64,000 bases of DNA from Nemertoderma westbladi (taxonomy: Eukaryota; Xenacoelomorpha; Nemertodermatida; Nemertodermatidae). The stretch covers positions 38,469-102,468 of the forward strand of contig JAUCBJ010006730.1 in the NCBI GenBank assembly GCA_032718475.1, given 5' to 3'. The translations under genes and the position numbers were made by a program. Shown here in pieces: positions 1 to 12,260 of the stretch; the first letter of the stretch is position 1; each line of letters starts with the position of its first letter. The notes under the pieces are model-generated. The model was not told the origin of the DNA, ran no database searches, and saw nothing but the letters and a program-made list of their open reading frames with translations.

Positions 1-2838
1 GATTAAGGACATGGGGGGCGGTTGGCGACTCGCCCTCGCGTCAGCAGATGATAGTGGCAATGGTGGAATTGGTCTATTGATGAATCCAACTGCACATGCA
101 GCATTGGACAAAATAGACCAAATCTCTAACCGCATCATCCGTTGCCACTTCTCATGTTCTGGAAGACTGGCTAAGAAGTTTCCTAAGGTGGTTCTGATTG
201 TGTGCTACTCTCCAACTAGTGTTGCCCCTGTAGAGGAGGTGGAAAATTTCTACCACAATCTACAAGCAGCTACTGATGGAGTGGATCAGCATGCATTCTT
301 AACATTCCTGGGAGACTTTAATGCAAGTCTGCATCAATCACCTACATCGCCCTGGGTCTATAGCAATAGTGTTAACCGAAATTCTGTCCATCTTCAGGAT
401 TTTATCTCTGGAAATGGATTGTTTTCGGCTGGAACCCAGTTCAAGAAGCGAACTGGAAAGCTATGGACTCATAGTGGACCCAGTGGTCACAAGTCCCAGA
501 TAGACCATATTCTGTTTCGTAGGAAATACAGGAGCTCTATACAAGACTGTAATGCATTTACACTTCGACCCTTCTCCAGTGATCACCGCCTTATTGTGGC
601 CAAGGTAAGACTTAGTCTGCGTGCTAGCAGAACAACGAAATCTGCCTTGCCGCGGCATGACTGGTCCTCTCTGTTGCAACAGCCAAGTGTGAGATCCAGC
701 TTCACACTACAGCTGAGCAACAGGTATGAGGCTCTTGCCTCTGAGGCGGCAGATCACTGTGAGGGCTATACTGCCTTTACAGAAGCAGTTAAGTTAGCAG
801 CTGCAGAAACAGTTCCTGTATACCCTCGAAACAGGAAAAGGGCCCCCTGGACTGACAACAAAATTCAGAAGTGCCGAAATGACCTTCATAAGGCGCAGAA
901 AGAGTCCCGACTCAAACAGACTACAGCGGCCAAGAATGCAGTTAAGGCTGCATCTAGGTCCCTGAACAAGCAGTACTCTGCTAATCTACAGGAGCTAATA
1001 AACCAACAGGTTGATGCCATCAATGATGCTGACGACAGCAGGCAATCATCCCAGGCATGGAAATCGATCAATCTGCTTACTGGGCGGAAAAGCCAACCAA
1101 CCACCAAGGTTAAGGCTGAATCACCAGCCGATCGCCTCAATGGTTGGAAAGCCCACTTTGAAAAGCTCCTCAATAATGACAGGGTATTGCCTGATAACTT
1201 TATAGAAGTAAAAGTGTCTGAGTCTGTACTCCCAGATATTCCCATTGGCGATATCTCCTTTGCAGAAGTGAAGGCTGCTGCAAAGAGCATTAAGACCAAT
1301 CGTGCCAGTGGAGTAGATGGTGTTCCCCCTGAGGTCTTTAAAATACCTGAGTGTTTAAAGCTCATCTATCCCATCATAGTAGACATGTACCGAACAACAA
1401 GAGTCCCACAAGAAATGAAAACAAATAAGTTGGTGCCAGTTCCCAAGAAGGGCAACCTAACACTCTATGGTTCTTTTCGGGGAATCTCATTGATCTCGAT
1501 TGCTGCAAAGCTATACAATAGGATTCTATTAAATCGCATCAGGGATCCCATTGAGAGACTGCTCCGTGGAAATCAGAATGGGTTCCGTAAAGGTCGTGGG
1601 ACCATGGAGCCCATTTTGGCACTTAGAAGGATAATTGAAGAGTTATCAAAAAAGAAAGACAGGCATCTGGCTGTTATCTTTGTTGATTTCTTCAAGGCCT
1701 TTGATTCAGTCTCTCGCTCACGTATGTTCAGCATACTTTCATTATATGGGATTCCTGATGAAATTATTGCAGCAATCAGATCAGTATACGATGGTTCGAC
1801 AACATTTGTGTCTACTGTTGACGGTGACACAGAACCATTTGAAGTGTTATGGGGCGTCCTCCAAGGAGACACACTTGCACCATTCTTGTTCATTATTGTG
1901 GTTGACTATGTTCTACGCATATCCTTAGATCATTATAATGATGATGGGGTGATGATAACTCCACCTACTGGCTCCAGAAGTCGAGGAAATCCTGCCAAGT
2001 ACCTAACTGATCTAGACTTTGCTGATGACTTAGGAGTACTATCAGAATCATTAGAGGGAGCCCAACGGCTCCTCAGCTCATTAGAACATGCTGCTTCTAG
2101 TGTTGGTCTTTTTATTAACTCCAGAAAGACCAAAATTCTGACAGTTAACTTTGAAAGTCCTCAGCAAGTCTCTGATCGGATGAGCATAAGCTCAAAGGAT
2201 GGTATGCTTGAGCATGTGGACGACTTCTGTTACCTGGGATCATGGATCCGGAAGTCAGGTGAGGACCTTAGAATACGTAAGGGAAAGGCATGGGCAGCCT
2301 TGAATAGGCTTTCCAGGATTTGGAAGTCACCGAGAATTAATCGGAAACTTAAGGTCCGATTATTTAGAGCAGCAGTAGTTCCAGTACTCCTCTACGGGAG
2401 TCCATGCTGGGCTCTAACTGCTGAGGACACCAAATCTCTGGATGGCACATTCACAAGAATGCTACGCCGGGTTCATTGTGTCAAGTACAATGCACACATC
2501 TCCAACCAGACACTATATAACATTGGAGGTGTCTCATTGGTTCCCCCAAGCTTGACACTAGAACAAAATCGCCTCCGCTTTGCAGGACATTGCTTTCGCC
2601 GTGAGGACCAGCCAGTGCATAATCTTGTACTTTGGCAGCCTCATGGAGTGAATAAGCATGGTGGACAGCCCATGACTTTCTTGAGACGCATCTTAAAGGA
2701 CACTGGCCTTAAAGATGCGGATGATCTAGCAAATGTCATGGTTGATAGGGAGTTGTGGCGGTGCAATTTTGTTGACAAGCCGGCACAGCATTCTTAAAAA
2801 TGCAGCTGCAATGCAGCATGCCGATCATAGTAGTAGAG
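1..2838 (+). mobile_element. RTE-like non-LTR retrotransposon (LINE), 5' end outside the window
   Basis: The segment carries one long endonuclease plus reverse transcriptase frame, a very short 3' untranslated region and a terminal (TAG)n tail. The short microsatellite-like tail and the EN-RT layout without an RNase H domain fit the RTE group, but the clade is an inference. At least six other fragments of the same family lie in the window (5894, 14559, 27560, 31265, 39974 and 63566), most of them 5'-truncated as expected from target-primed reverse transcription. The tail abuts the 26-bp satellite directly. Confidence 0.85.
11..2797 (+). CDS. LINE ORF: AP-like endonuclease + reverse transcriptase (partial at N-terminus)
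   Basis: The product would nick target DNA and reverse-transcribe the element RNA at the nick. The first 200 or so residues are the rear of an exonuclease-endonuclease-phosphatase domain, with GDFNAS near residue 100, SQIDHIL near 162 and SSDHRL near 189. The reverse transcriptase follows: GVDGVPPEVF near 437, FVDFFKAFDS near 556, LQGDTLAPFLF near 616 and the catalytic FADD near 670, where most LINEs have YADD. A C-terminal region with RLRFAGHCFRR near 854 ends the protein. The frame is uninterrupted for 928 codons and stays open upstream of the first ATG to the window edge, so the true start lies outside. An intact frame suggests a recent insertion. No gag-like ORF1 is visible. Confidence 0.85.
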   Translation: MGGGWRLALASADDSGNGGIGLLMNPTAHAALDKIDQISNRIIRCHFSCSGRLAKKFPKVVLIVCYSPTSVAPVEEVENFYHNLQAATDGVDQHAFLTFLGDFNASLHQSPTSPWVYSNSVNRNSVHLQDFISGNGLFSAGTQFKKRTGKLWTHSGPSGHKSQIDHILFRRKYRSSIQDCNAFTLRPFSSDHRLIVAKVRLSLRASRTTKSALPRHDWSSLLQQPSVRSSFTLQLSNRYEALASEAADHCEGYTAFTEAVKLAAAETVPVYPRNRKRAPWTDNKIQKCRNDLHKAQKESRLKQTTAAKNAVKAASRSLNKQYSANLQELINQQVDAINDADDSRQSSQAWKSINLLTGRKSQPTTKVKAESPADRLNGWKAHFEKLLNNDRVLPDNFIEVKVSESVLPDIPIGDISFAEVKAAAKSIKTNRASGVDGVPPEVFKIPECLKLIYPIIVDMYRTTRVPQEMKTNKLVPVPKKGNLTLYGSFRGISLISIAAKLYNRILLNRIRDPIERLLRGNQNGFRKGRGTMEPILALRRIIEELSKKKDRHLAVIFVDFFKAFDSVSRSRMFSILSLYGIPDEIIAAIRSVYDGSTTFVSTVDGDTEPFEVLWGVLQGDTLAPFLFIIVVDYVLRISLDHYNDDGVMITPPTGSRSRGNPAKYLTDLDFADDLGVLSESLEGAQRLLSSLEHAASSVGLFINSRKTKILTVNFESPQQVSDRMSISSKDGMLEHVDDFCYLGSWIRKSGEDLRIRKGKAWAALNRLSRIWKSPRINRKLKVRLFRAAVVPVLLYGSPCWALTAEDTKSLDGTFTRMLRRVHCVKYNAHISNQTLYNIGGVSLVPPSLTLEQNRLRFAGHCFRREDQPVHNLVLWQPHGVNKHGGQPMTFLRRILKDTGLKDADDLANVMVDRELWRCNFVDKPAQHS

Positions 2839-5800
2839 ATTGTGAGACATGTACCGTACTAGAGATTGTGAGACATGTACCGTACTAGAAATTGTGAGAC
2901 ATGCACCGTACTAGAGATTGTGAGACATGTACCGTACTAGAGATTGTGAGACATGTAACGTACTATATATTGTAAGACATGTACCGTACTAGAGATTGTG
3001 GGACATGTACCGTACTAGAGATTGTGAGACATGTACCGTACTAGAGATTGTGAGACATGTACCGTACTAGAGATTGTGAGACATGTACCGTACTAGAGAT
3101 TGTGAGACATGTAACGTACTAGATATTGTGAGACATGTACTGTACTAGAGATTGTGAAACATGTACCGTACTAGAGATTGTGAGACATGTACCGTACTAG
3201 AGATTGTGAGACATGTGCCGTACTAGAGATTGTGAGACATGTATCATACTAGAGATTGTGAGACATGTACCGTACTAGAGATTATGAGACATGTACCGTA
3301 CTAGAGATTGTGAGACATGTACCGTACTAGAGATTGTGAGACATGTAACGTACTAGATATTGTGAGACATGTACCGTACTAGAGATTGTGAGACATGTAC
3401 CGTACTAGAGATTGTGAGACATGTACCGTACTAGAAATTGTGAGACATGCACCGTACTAGAGATTGTGAGACATGTACCGTACTAGAGATTGTGAAACAT
3501 GCACCGTACTAGAGATTGTGAGACATGTACCGTAATAGAGATTGTGAGACATGTGCCGTACTAGAGATTGTGAGACATGTATCATACTAGAGATTGTGAG
3601 ACATGTACCGTACTAGAGATTGTGAGACATGTACCGTACTAGAGATTGTGAGACATGTATCGTACTAGAGATTGTGAGACATGTACCGTACTAGAAATTG
3701 TGAGACATGCACCGTACTAGATATTGTGAGACATGTACCGTACTAGAGATTGTGAAACATGTACCGTACTAGAGATTGTGAGACATGTACCGTACTAGAG
3801 ATTGTGAGGCATGTACCGTACTAGAGATTGTGAGACATGTAACGTACTATATATTGTGAGACATGTACCGTACTAGAGATTGTGGGACATGAACCGTACT
3901 AGAGATTGTGAGACATGTACCGTACTAGAGGTTGTGAGACATGTACCGTACTAGAGATTGTGAGACATGTACCGTACTAGAGATTGTGAAACATGTACCG
4001 TACTAGAGATTGTGAGACATGTACCGTACTAGAGATTGTGAGACATGTAACGTACTAGAGATTGTGAGACATGTACCGTACTAGAGATTGTGGGACATGT
4101 ACCGTACTAGAGATTGTGAGACATGTAACGTACTAGAGGTTGTGAGACATGTACCGTACTAGAGATTGTGGGACATGTACCGTACTAGAGATTGTGAGAC
4201 ATGTACCGTACTAGTGGTTGTGAGACATGTACCGTACTAGAGATTGTGAGACATGTACCGTACTAGAGATTGTGAGACATGTACCGTACTAGAGATTGTG
4301 AGACATGTAACGTACTAGAGATTGTGAGACATGTACCATACTAGAGATTGTGAGACATGTACCGTACTAGAGATTGTGAGACATGTACCGTACTAGAGAT
4401 TGTGGGACATGTACCGTACTAGAGATTGTGAGACATGTATCGTACTAGAGGTTGTGAGACATATACCGTACTAGAGATTGTGAGACATGTACAGTACTAG
4501 AGATTGTGAGACATGTACCGTACTAGAGATTGTGAGACATGTACTGTACTGTACTAGAGATTGTGTGACATGTACCATACTAGAGATTGTGGGACATGTA
4601 CCGTACTAGAGATTGTGAGACATGTATCGTACTAGAGGTTGTGAGACATATACCGTACTAGAGATTGTGAGACATGTACCATACTAGAGATTGTGTGACA
4701 TGTACCGTACTAGAGATTGTGAGACATGTACCGTAATAGAGATTGTGAGACATGTACCGTACTAGAGATTGTGAGACATGTACCGTACTAGAGGTTGTGA
4801 GACATGTACCGTACTAGAGATTGTGAGACATGTACCGTACTAGAGATTGTGAGACATGTACCGTACTAGAGGTTGTGAGACATGTACCGTACTAGAGATT
4901 GTGAGACATGTACCGTACTAGAGATTGTGAGACATGTGCCGTACTAGAGATTGTGAGACATGTACCGTACTAGAGATTGTGAGACATGTACTGTTCTAGA
5001 AATTGTGAGACATGTACTGTTCTAGAAATTGTGAGACATGTAACGTACTAGAGATTGTGAGACATGTACCGTACTAGAGATTGTGAGACATGTGCCGTAC
5101 TAGAGATTGTGAGACATGTACCGTACTAGAGATTGTGAGACATGTACCGTACTAGAGATTGTGTGACATGTACCATACTAGAGATTGTGAGACATGTACC
5201 GTACTAGAGATTGTGAGACATGTACCGTACTAGAGCTTGAGAGACATGTACCGTACTAGAGATTGTGAGACATGTGCCGTACTAGAGATTGCGAGACATT
5301 TAATGTACTAGAGATTGAGAGACATGTACCGTACTAGAGAATGTGAGACATGTACCGTACTAGAGATTGTGAGACATGTACCGTACTAGAGATTGTGAGA
5401 CATGTACCGTACTAGAGATTGTGAGACATGTACCGTACTAGAGATTGTGAGACATCTACCGTACTAGAGATTGTGAGACATGTACCGTACTAGAGATTGT
5501 GAGACATGTGCCGTACTAGAGATTGTGAGACATGTACCGTACTAGAGATTGTGAGACATGTGCCGTACTAGAGATTGTGAGACATGTACCGTACTAGAGA
5601 TTGTGAGACATGTACCGTACTAGAGATTGTGAGACATGTACCGTACTAGAGATTGTGAGACATGTACCGTACTAGAGATTGTGAGACATGTGCCGTACTA
5701 GAGATTGTGAGACATGTACCGTACTAGAGATTGTGAGACATGTACCGTACTAGAGATTGTGAGACATGTACCGTACTAGAGATTGTGAGACATGTACCGT

Positions 5801-5890
5801 ACTAGAGATTGTGAGACATCTACCGTACTAGAGATTGTGAGACATGTACCGTACTAGAGATTGTGAGACATGTGCCGTACTAGAGATTGC
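2834..5890. repeat. 26-bp satellite array, first block
   Basis: About 117 head-to-tail units of 26 bp. The core motif is AGAGATTGTGAGACATGTAC followed by CGTACT. Most units differ by one or two substitutions (AGAAATTG, GGTTGTG, ATGTAA, ATGTGC, TGTGGGAC). No long open frame exists. The array starts directly at the LINE (TAG)n tail, because the unit itself contains TACTAG. Confidence 0.97.
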
Positions 5891-5893
5891 GAT

Positions 5894-6182
5894 AGCTTGA
5901 CACTAGAACAAAATCGCCTCCGCTTTGCAGGACATTGCTTTCGCCGTGAGGACCAGCCAGTGCATAATCTTGTACTCTGGCAGCCTCATGGAGTGAATAA
6001 GCATGGTGGACAGCCCATGACTTTCTTGAGACGCATCTTAAAGGACACTGGCCTTGAAGATGCGGATGATCTAGCAAATGTCATGGGTGATAGGGAGTTG
6101 TGGCGGTGCAATTTTGTTGACAAGCCGGCACAGCATTCTTAAAAATGCAGCTGCAATGCAGCATGCCGATCCTAGTAGTAGT
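5894..6182 (+). mobile_element. 5'-truncated RTE-like LINE 3' end inside the satellite
   Basis: Nearly identical to 2549-2838 of the first element: it covers the last 80 or so codons, the stop, the short 3' UTR and a (TAG)3 tail. It is an independent or duplicated insertion: three or four substitutions and one extra TAG separate it from the first copy. The satellite phase on both sides allows a 9-bp target duplication AGATTGYGA, although this cannot be told apart from satellite periodicity. Confidence 0.9.
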
Positions 6183-9100
6183 AGAGATTGTGAGACATTT
6201 AATGTACTAGAGATTGTGAGACATGTACCGTACTAGAGATTGTGAGACATGTAACGTACTAGAGATTGTGAGACATGTGCCGTACTAGAGATTGTGAGAC
6301 ATGTATCATACTAGAGATTGTGAGACATGTACCGTACTAGAGATTGTGAGACATGTACCGTACTAGAGATTGTGAGACATGTACCGTACTAGAGATTGTG
6401 AGACATGTACCGTACTAGAAATTGTGAGACATGCACCGTACTAGAGATTGTGAGACATGTACCGTACTAGAGATTGTGAAACAGGTACCGTACTAGAGAT
6501 TGTGAGACATGTACCGTACTAGAGATTGTGAGGCATGTACCGTACTAGAGATTGTGAGACATGTAACGTACTATATATTGTGAGACATGTACCGTACTAG
6601 AGATTGTGGGACATGTACCGTACTAGAGATTGTGAGACATGTACCGTACTAGAGGTTGTGAGACATGTACCGTACTAGAGATTGTGAGACATGTACCGTA
6701 CTAGAGATTGTGAAACATGTACCGTACTAGAGATTGTGAGACATGTACCGTACTAGAGATTGTGAGACATGTAACGTACTAGAGATTGTGAGACATGTAC
6801 CGTACTAGAGATTGTGGGACATGTACCGTACTAGAGATTGTGAGACATGTACCGTACTAGAGATTGTGAGACATGTACCGTACTAGAGATTGTGAGACAT
6901 GTACCGTACTAGAGGTTGTGAGACATGTACCGTACTAGAGATTGTGAGACATGTACCGTACTAGAGATTGTGAAACATGTACCGTACTAGAGATTGTGGG
7001 ACATGTACCGTACTAGAGATTGTGAGACATGTACCGTACTAGAGATTGTGAAACATGTACCGTACTAGAGATTGTGAGACATGTACCGTACTAGAGATTG
7101 TGAGACATGTACCGTACTAGAGATTGTGGGACATGTACCGTACTAGAGATTGTGAGACATGTACCGTACTAGTGGTTGTGAGACATGTACCGTACTAGAG
7201 ATTGTGAGACATGTACCGCACTAGAGATTGTGAGATATGTACCGTACTAGAGGTTGTGAGACATGTACCGTACTAGAGATTGTGAGACATGTACCGTACT
7301 AGAGATTGTGAGACATGTACCGTACTAGAGATTGTGAGACATGTACCGTACTAGAGGTTGTGAGACATGTACCGTACTAGAGATTGTGAGACATGTACCG
7401 TACTAGAGATTGTGAAACATGTACCGTACTAGAGATTGTGAGACATGTACCGTACTAGAGATTGTGAGACATGTACCGTACTAGAGATTGTGGGACATGT
7501 ACCGTACTAGAGATTGTGAGACATGTACCGTACTAGTGGTTGTGAGACATGTACCGTACTAGAGATTGTGAGACATGTACCGTACTAGAGATTGTGAGAC
7601 ATGTACCGTACTAGAGATTGTGAGACATGTAACGTACTAGAGATTGTGAGACATGTACCGTACTAGAGATTGTGAGACATCTACCGTACTAGAGATTGTG
7701 AGACATGTACCGTACTAGAGATTGTGAGACATGTAACGTACTAGATATTGTGAGACATGCACCGTACTAGAGATTGTGGGACATGTATCGTACTAGAGGT
7801 TGTGAGACATATACCGTACTAGAGATTGTGAGACATGTACCGTACTAGAGATTGTGAGACATGTACCGTACTAGAAATTGTGAGACATGTACTGTACTGT
7901 ACTAGAGATTGTGTGACATGTACCATACTAGAGATTGTGGGACATGTACCGTACTAGAGATTGTGAGACATGTACCGTACTAGAAATTGTGAGACATGTA
8001 CTGTACTGTACTAGAGATTGTGTGACATGTACCATACTAGAGATTGTGGGACATGTACCGTACTAGAGATTGTGAGACATGTATCATACTAGAGATTGTG
8101 AGACATGTACCGTACTAGAGATTGTGAGACATGTACCGTACTAGAGATTGTGTGACATGTACCATACTAGAGATTGTGAGACATGTACCGTACTAGAGAT
8201 TGTGAGACATGTACCGCACTAGAGATTGTGAGACATGTACCGTACTAGAGATTGTGAGACATGTACCGTACTAGAGATTGTGAGACATGTATCGTACTAG
8301 AGGTTGTGAGACATATACCGTACTAGAGATTGTGAGACATGTAACGTACTAGATATTGTGAGACATGCACCGTACTAGAGATTGTGGGACATGTACCGTA
8401 CTAGAGATTGTGAGACATGTATCGTACTAGAGGTTGTGAGACATATACCGTACTAGAGATTGTGAGACATGTACCGTACTAGAGATTGTGAGACATGTAC
8501 CGTACTAGAGATTGTGAGACATGTACCGTACTAGAGATTGTGGGACATGTACCGTACTAGAGATTGTGAGACATGTACCGTACTAGAGATTGTGAAACAT
8601 GTACCGTACTAGAGATTGTGAGACATGTACCGTACTAGAGATTGTGAGACATGTACCGCACTAGAGATTGTGAGACATGTACCGTACTAGAGATTGTGAG
8701 ACATGTACCGTACTAGAGATTGTGAGACATGTATCGTACTAGAGGTTGTGAGACATATACCGTACTAGAGATTGTGAGACATGTAACGTACTAGATATTG
8801 TGAGACATGCACCGTACTAGAGATTGTGGGACATGTACCGTACTAGAGATTGTGAGACATGTATCGTACTAGAGGTTGTGAGACATATACCGTAATAGAG
8901 ATTGTGAGACATGTACCGTACTAGAGATTGTGAGACATGTACCGTACTAGAGATTGTGAGACATGTACCGTACTAGAGATTGTGAGACATGTACCGTACT
9001 AGAGATTGTGAGACATGTACCGTACTAGAGATTGTGAGACATGTACCGTACTAGATATTGTGAGACATGTACCGTACTAGAGATTGTGAGACATGTACCG

Positions 9101-10324
9101 TACTAGAGATTGCGAGACATGTACCGTACTAGAGATTGTGAGACATGTACCATACTAGAGATTGTGGGACATGTACCGTACTAGAGATTGTGAGACATGT
9201 ACCGTGCTAGATATTGTGAGACATGCACCGTACTAGAGAATGTGGGACATGTACCGTACTAGAGATTGTGAGACATGTATCGTACTAGAGGTTGTGAGAC
9301 ATATACCGTACTAGAGATTGTGAGACATGTACCGTACTAGAGATTGTGAGACATGTACCGTACTAGAGATTGTGAGACATGTACTGTACTGTACTAGAGA
9401 TTGTGTGACATGTACCGTACTAGAGATTGTGAGACATGTACCGTACTAGAGGTTGTGAGACATATACCGTACTAGAGATTGTGAGACATGTAACGTACTA
9501 GATATTGTGAGACATGCACCGTACTAGAGATTGTGGGACATGTACCGTACTAGAGATTGTGAGACATGTATCGTACTAGAGGTTGTGAGACATATACCGT
9601 ACTAGAGATTGTGAGACATGTACCGTACTAGAGATTGTGAGACATGTACCGTACTAGAGATTGTGAGACATGTACCGTACTAGAGATTGTGAGACATGTA
9701 CCGTACTAGAGATTGTGAGACATGTACCGTACTAGAGATTGTGAGACATGTACCGTACTAGAGATTGTGAGACATGTACCGTACTAGAGATTGTGAGACA
9801 TGTACCGTACTAGAGATTGTGAGACATGTACCGTACTAGAGATTGCGAGACATGTACCGTACTAGAGATTGTGAGACATGTACCATACTAGAGATTGTGG
9901 GACATGTACCGTACTAGAGATTGTGAGACATGTACCGTACTAGAGATTGTGAGACATGTACCGTACTAGAGAATGTGGGACATGTACCGTACTAGAGATT
10001 GTGAGACATGTATCGTACTAGAGGTTGTGAGACATATACCGTACTAGAGATTGTGAGACATGTACCGTACTAGAGATTGTGAGACATGTACCGTACTAGA
10101 GATTGTGAGACATGTACTGTACTGTACTAGAGATTGTGTGACATGTACCATACTAGAGATTGTGGGACATGTACCGTACTAGAGATTGTGAGACATGTAC
10201 CATACTAGAGATTGTGAGACATGTACCGTACTAGAGATTGTGAGACATGTACCGTACTAGATATTGTGAGACATGTACCGTACTAGAGATTGTGTTACAT
10301 GTACCGTACTAGAGATTGCGAGAC
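6183..10324. repeat. 26-bp satellite array, second block
   Basis: About 159 further units of the 26-bp satellite. Diagnostic variants recur in linked groups, for example a unit with ATGTATCGTACTAGAGGTTG followed by one with GACATATACC (around 7785, 8287, 8417, 8730, 8865, 9278, 9568 and 10009), and an expanded unit with GTACTGTACTGTACTAG (7891, 7997, 9383, 10115). This indicates higher-order amplification of multi-unit blocks. The last unit ends at the unique AT-rich sequence. Confidence 0.97.
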
Positions 10325-12260
10325 TGTATTACAGTATTATGAAATCTAAATGTACATAATAATTTAAATAATAATTATTTTACAATAAATGACCCAAAAA
10401 TTACATTAAACCAATTATAATAATTCATATTAATATTACATTAAACCAACGATAGACAAATTTATTATAGGCCTAGTAGACAAAATTTTTTTTACGCCGA
10501 TAACAATATTAGTATTTTATTTGAATAGACATTTAATTTAACAAAATTTATTATATAGTAGACAATTATTTTGATGCCGATAGCAATATTAGTACCTATT
10601 TATTTGAATAGTGTGGCAATGCGAATGTGAATGCCATGTGAATAATACCAGGATTTCACTTTACGGTCGACTTTTTATTGGAATTTTATATATGAAGATT
10701 TTTTATTATTTTTTTTAATTTGTCTTTATTAAGTGTTTTATAGCGATTATTTTTGTCTTATAACCTGTACATATACTAATTCGTTTATTGTTTTGGTTAG
10801 ATTCAGCCCTTCTGTAACCTGTGTTTTTGGTGAAAACCTGGTATTCTTCACATGGGCGCGCATTGGCACGCCAAGCAATGTTTAACTCCGATTGCTACAT
10901 CGCTAGTCCATAATTATAGTGCAGTAATGTACAGCAGTACAGAGATATAGATAAAGATTAGAGATTAAAATAAAAACCTAATCCTCTAAGCAGTGCAGTC
11001 TTACAGCAGTAGCCGAAAGTAAAAGTAAAGTAAAGCAGAGCCATCTAGCGGGTATTCCGAGTATGCTTTATAGCGTCCGCCACAAGAGACATTTAATTTG
11101 ACACCGTAATTATGAAATATAGACCAATTGGATACAAAGGGTAAAGCTGACCGTGCAGTGACGTGAAAAAATTACTGTGGTATAAGGTTATATTTCGGCC
11201 ACAGGCCTTTATTGAAACCCAAACTGCCTGACAACAGATAAATACTGTAGGGCTAAATACAGAAGTGCAGAATAGGGAAAAAATATAAAATAATTATATA
11301 GTTTAAATTTGGCGCCAAATATAATATATAATATTACCACCCTTTATCATAGGGTTGAGGATATTGTGTGTTTATGGTGGGGCGAGGTAGCCGTATATAT
11401 GTATTTTCGTTGAGTTTACGATCTGACCAATCCTTCCCTTAAAAAATATAGACCAACTAATTTATTATTTTTTATATAGTAGTCTATTATTTTGACGCCG
11501 ACAGCAATATTAGTATTTATTCGAATAGACAATTAAATTGACAACTTTGATACAGACAAATTTATTATATATACTGTAGTAGACAATTATAACTATGATG
11601 CCGATAAGAAAGAATATTAGTATTTATTTATTTGAATAGAAATTTAATTTGACACCGTAGTTATGAAATATAGACAAATTTATTATAATGTAGACAAATA
11701 TTTTGACGCCGTTAACAATATTATAAAAACAATAAGAAATAATATATATTTTTTTAAATACTGTGTACATATCAGTTTTAGGTACTTAGATTATATTCTA
11801 AGTTGATAGTGTGATCTAGGTCTGGTCTATAAACTAACGATATTTACTACACGTATAATAATTAAAGGAGATCTTACGATCTCACCTAACTAACTAATTA
11901 CTAAAACATAGCAGTGTCTTTGTGGGAACGGTAATCGATTTGCAGTTCTCCAGTCTGCCGCTAGAGGAAGCATGTGCCATACATAACATGTCAAACCGTC
12001 TCATCTGTCAAAAACGTATTGTTTGAAAGAAACTTATAAAAACGAATGCACTCTTTTATGAGTGCTATAAGTGATATGAAAAACACTTTGTCAACAATTC
12101 TGACGAGTTACCATGGCATCTACTGTAGAAACTAAAACATATTGCATATATTCCCTTATACTCGATATAGTAGGGGTGGGTGTTGATTTAATGACGCAAT
12201 AGCTAATAACCCGTTTCTAGTAAAAGTTACCCATTTCCATGGCAACTAGACACTTAAAAA
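10325..12260. repeat. AT-rich spacer with about five copies of a ~100-bp dispersed repeat
   Basis: No gene is visible. Related copies of one motif block occur around 10448-10525, 10526-10610, 11443-11530, 11545-11660 and 11660-11730. Each copy has GACAAATTTATTATA, TAGTAGACAATTATTTTGA, a GCCGATAGCAATATTAGTA-like stretch, and ATTTGAATAGACATTTAA. The intervening 10611-11440 is single copy here. Confidence 0.6.

Noticed and set aside
2834-10324. CRISPR array
   Set aside because: Units are contiguous 26-bp satellites without unique spacers, in a eukaryotic context with no cas genes; the same applies to the 35-, 36-, 39- and 43-bp arrays.
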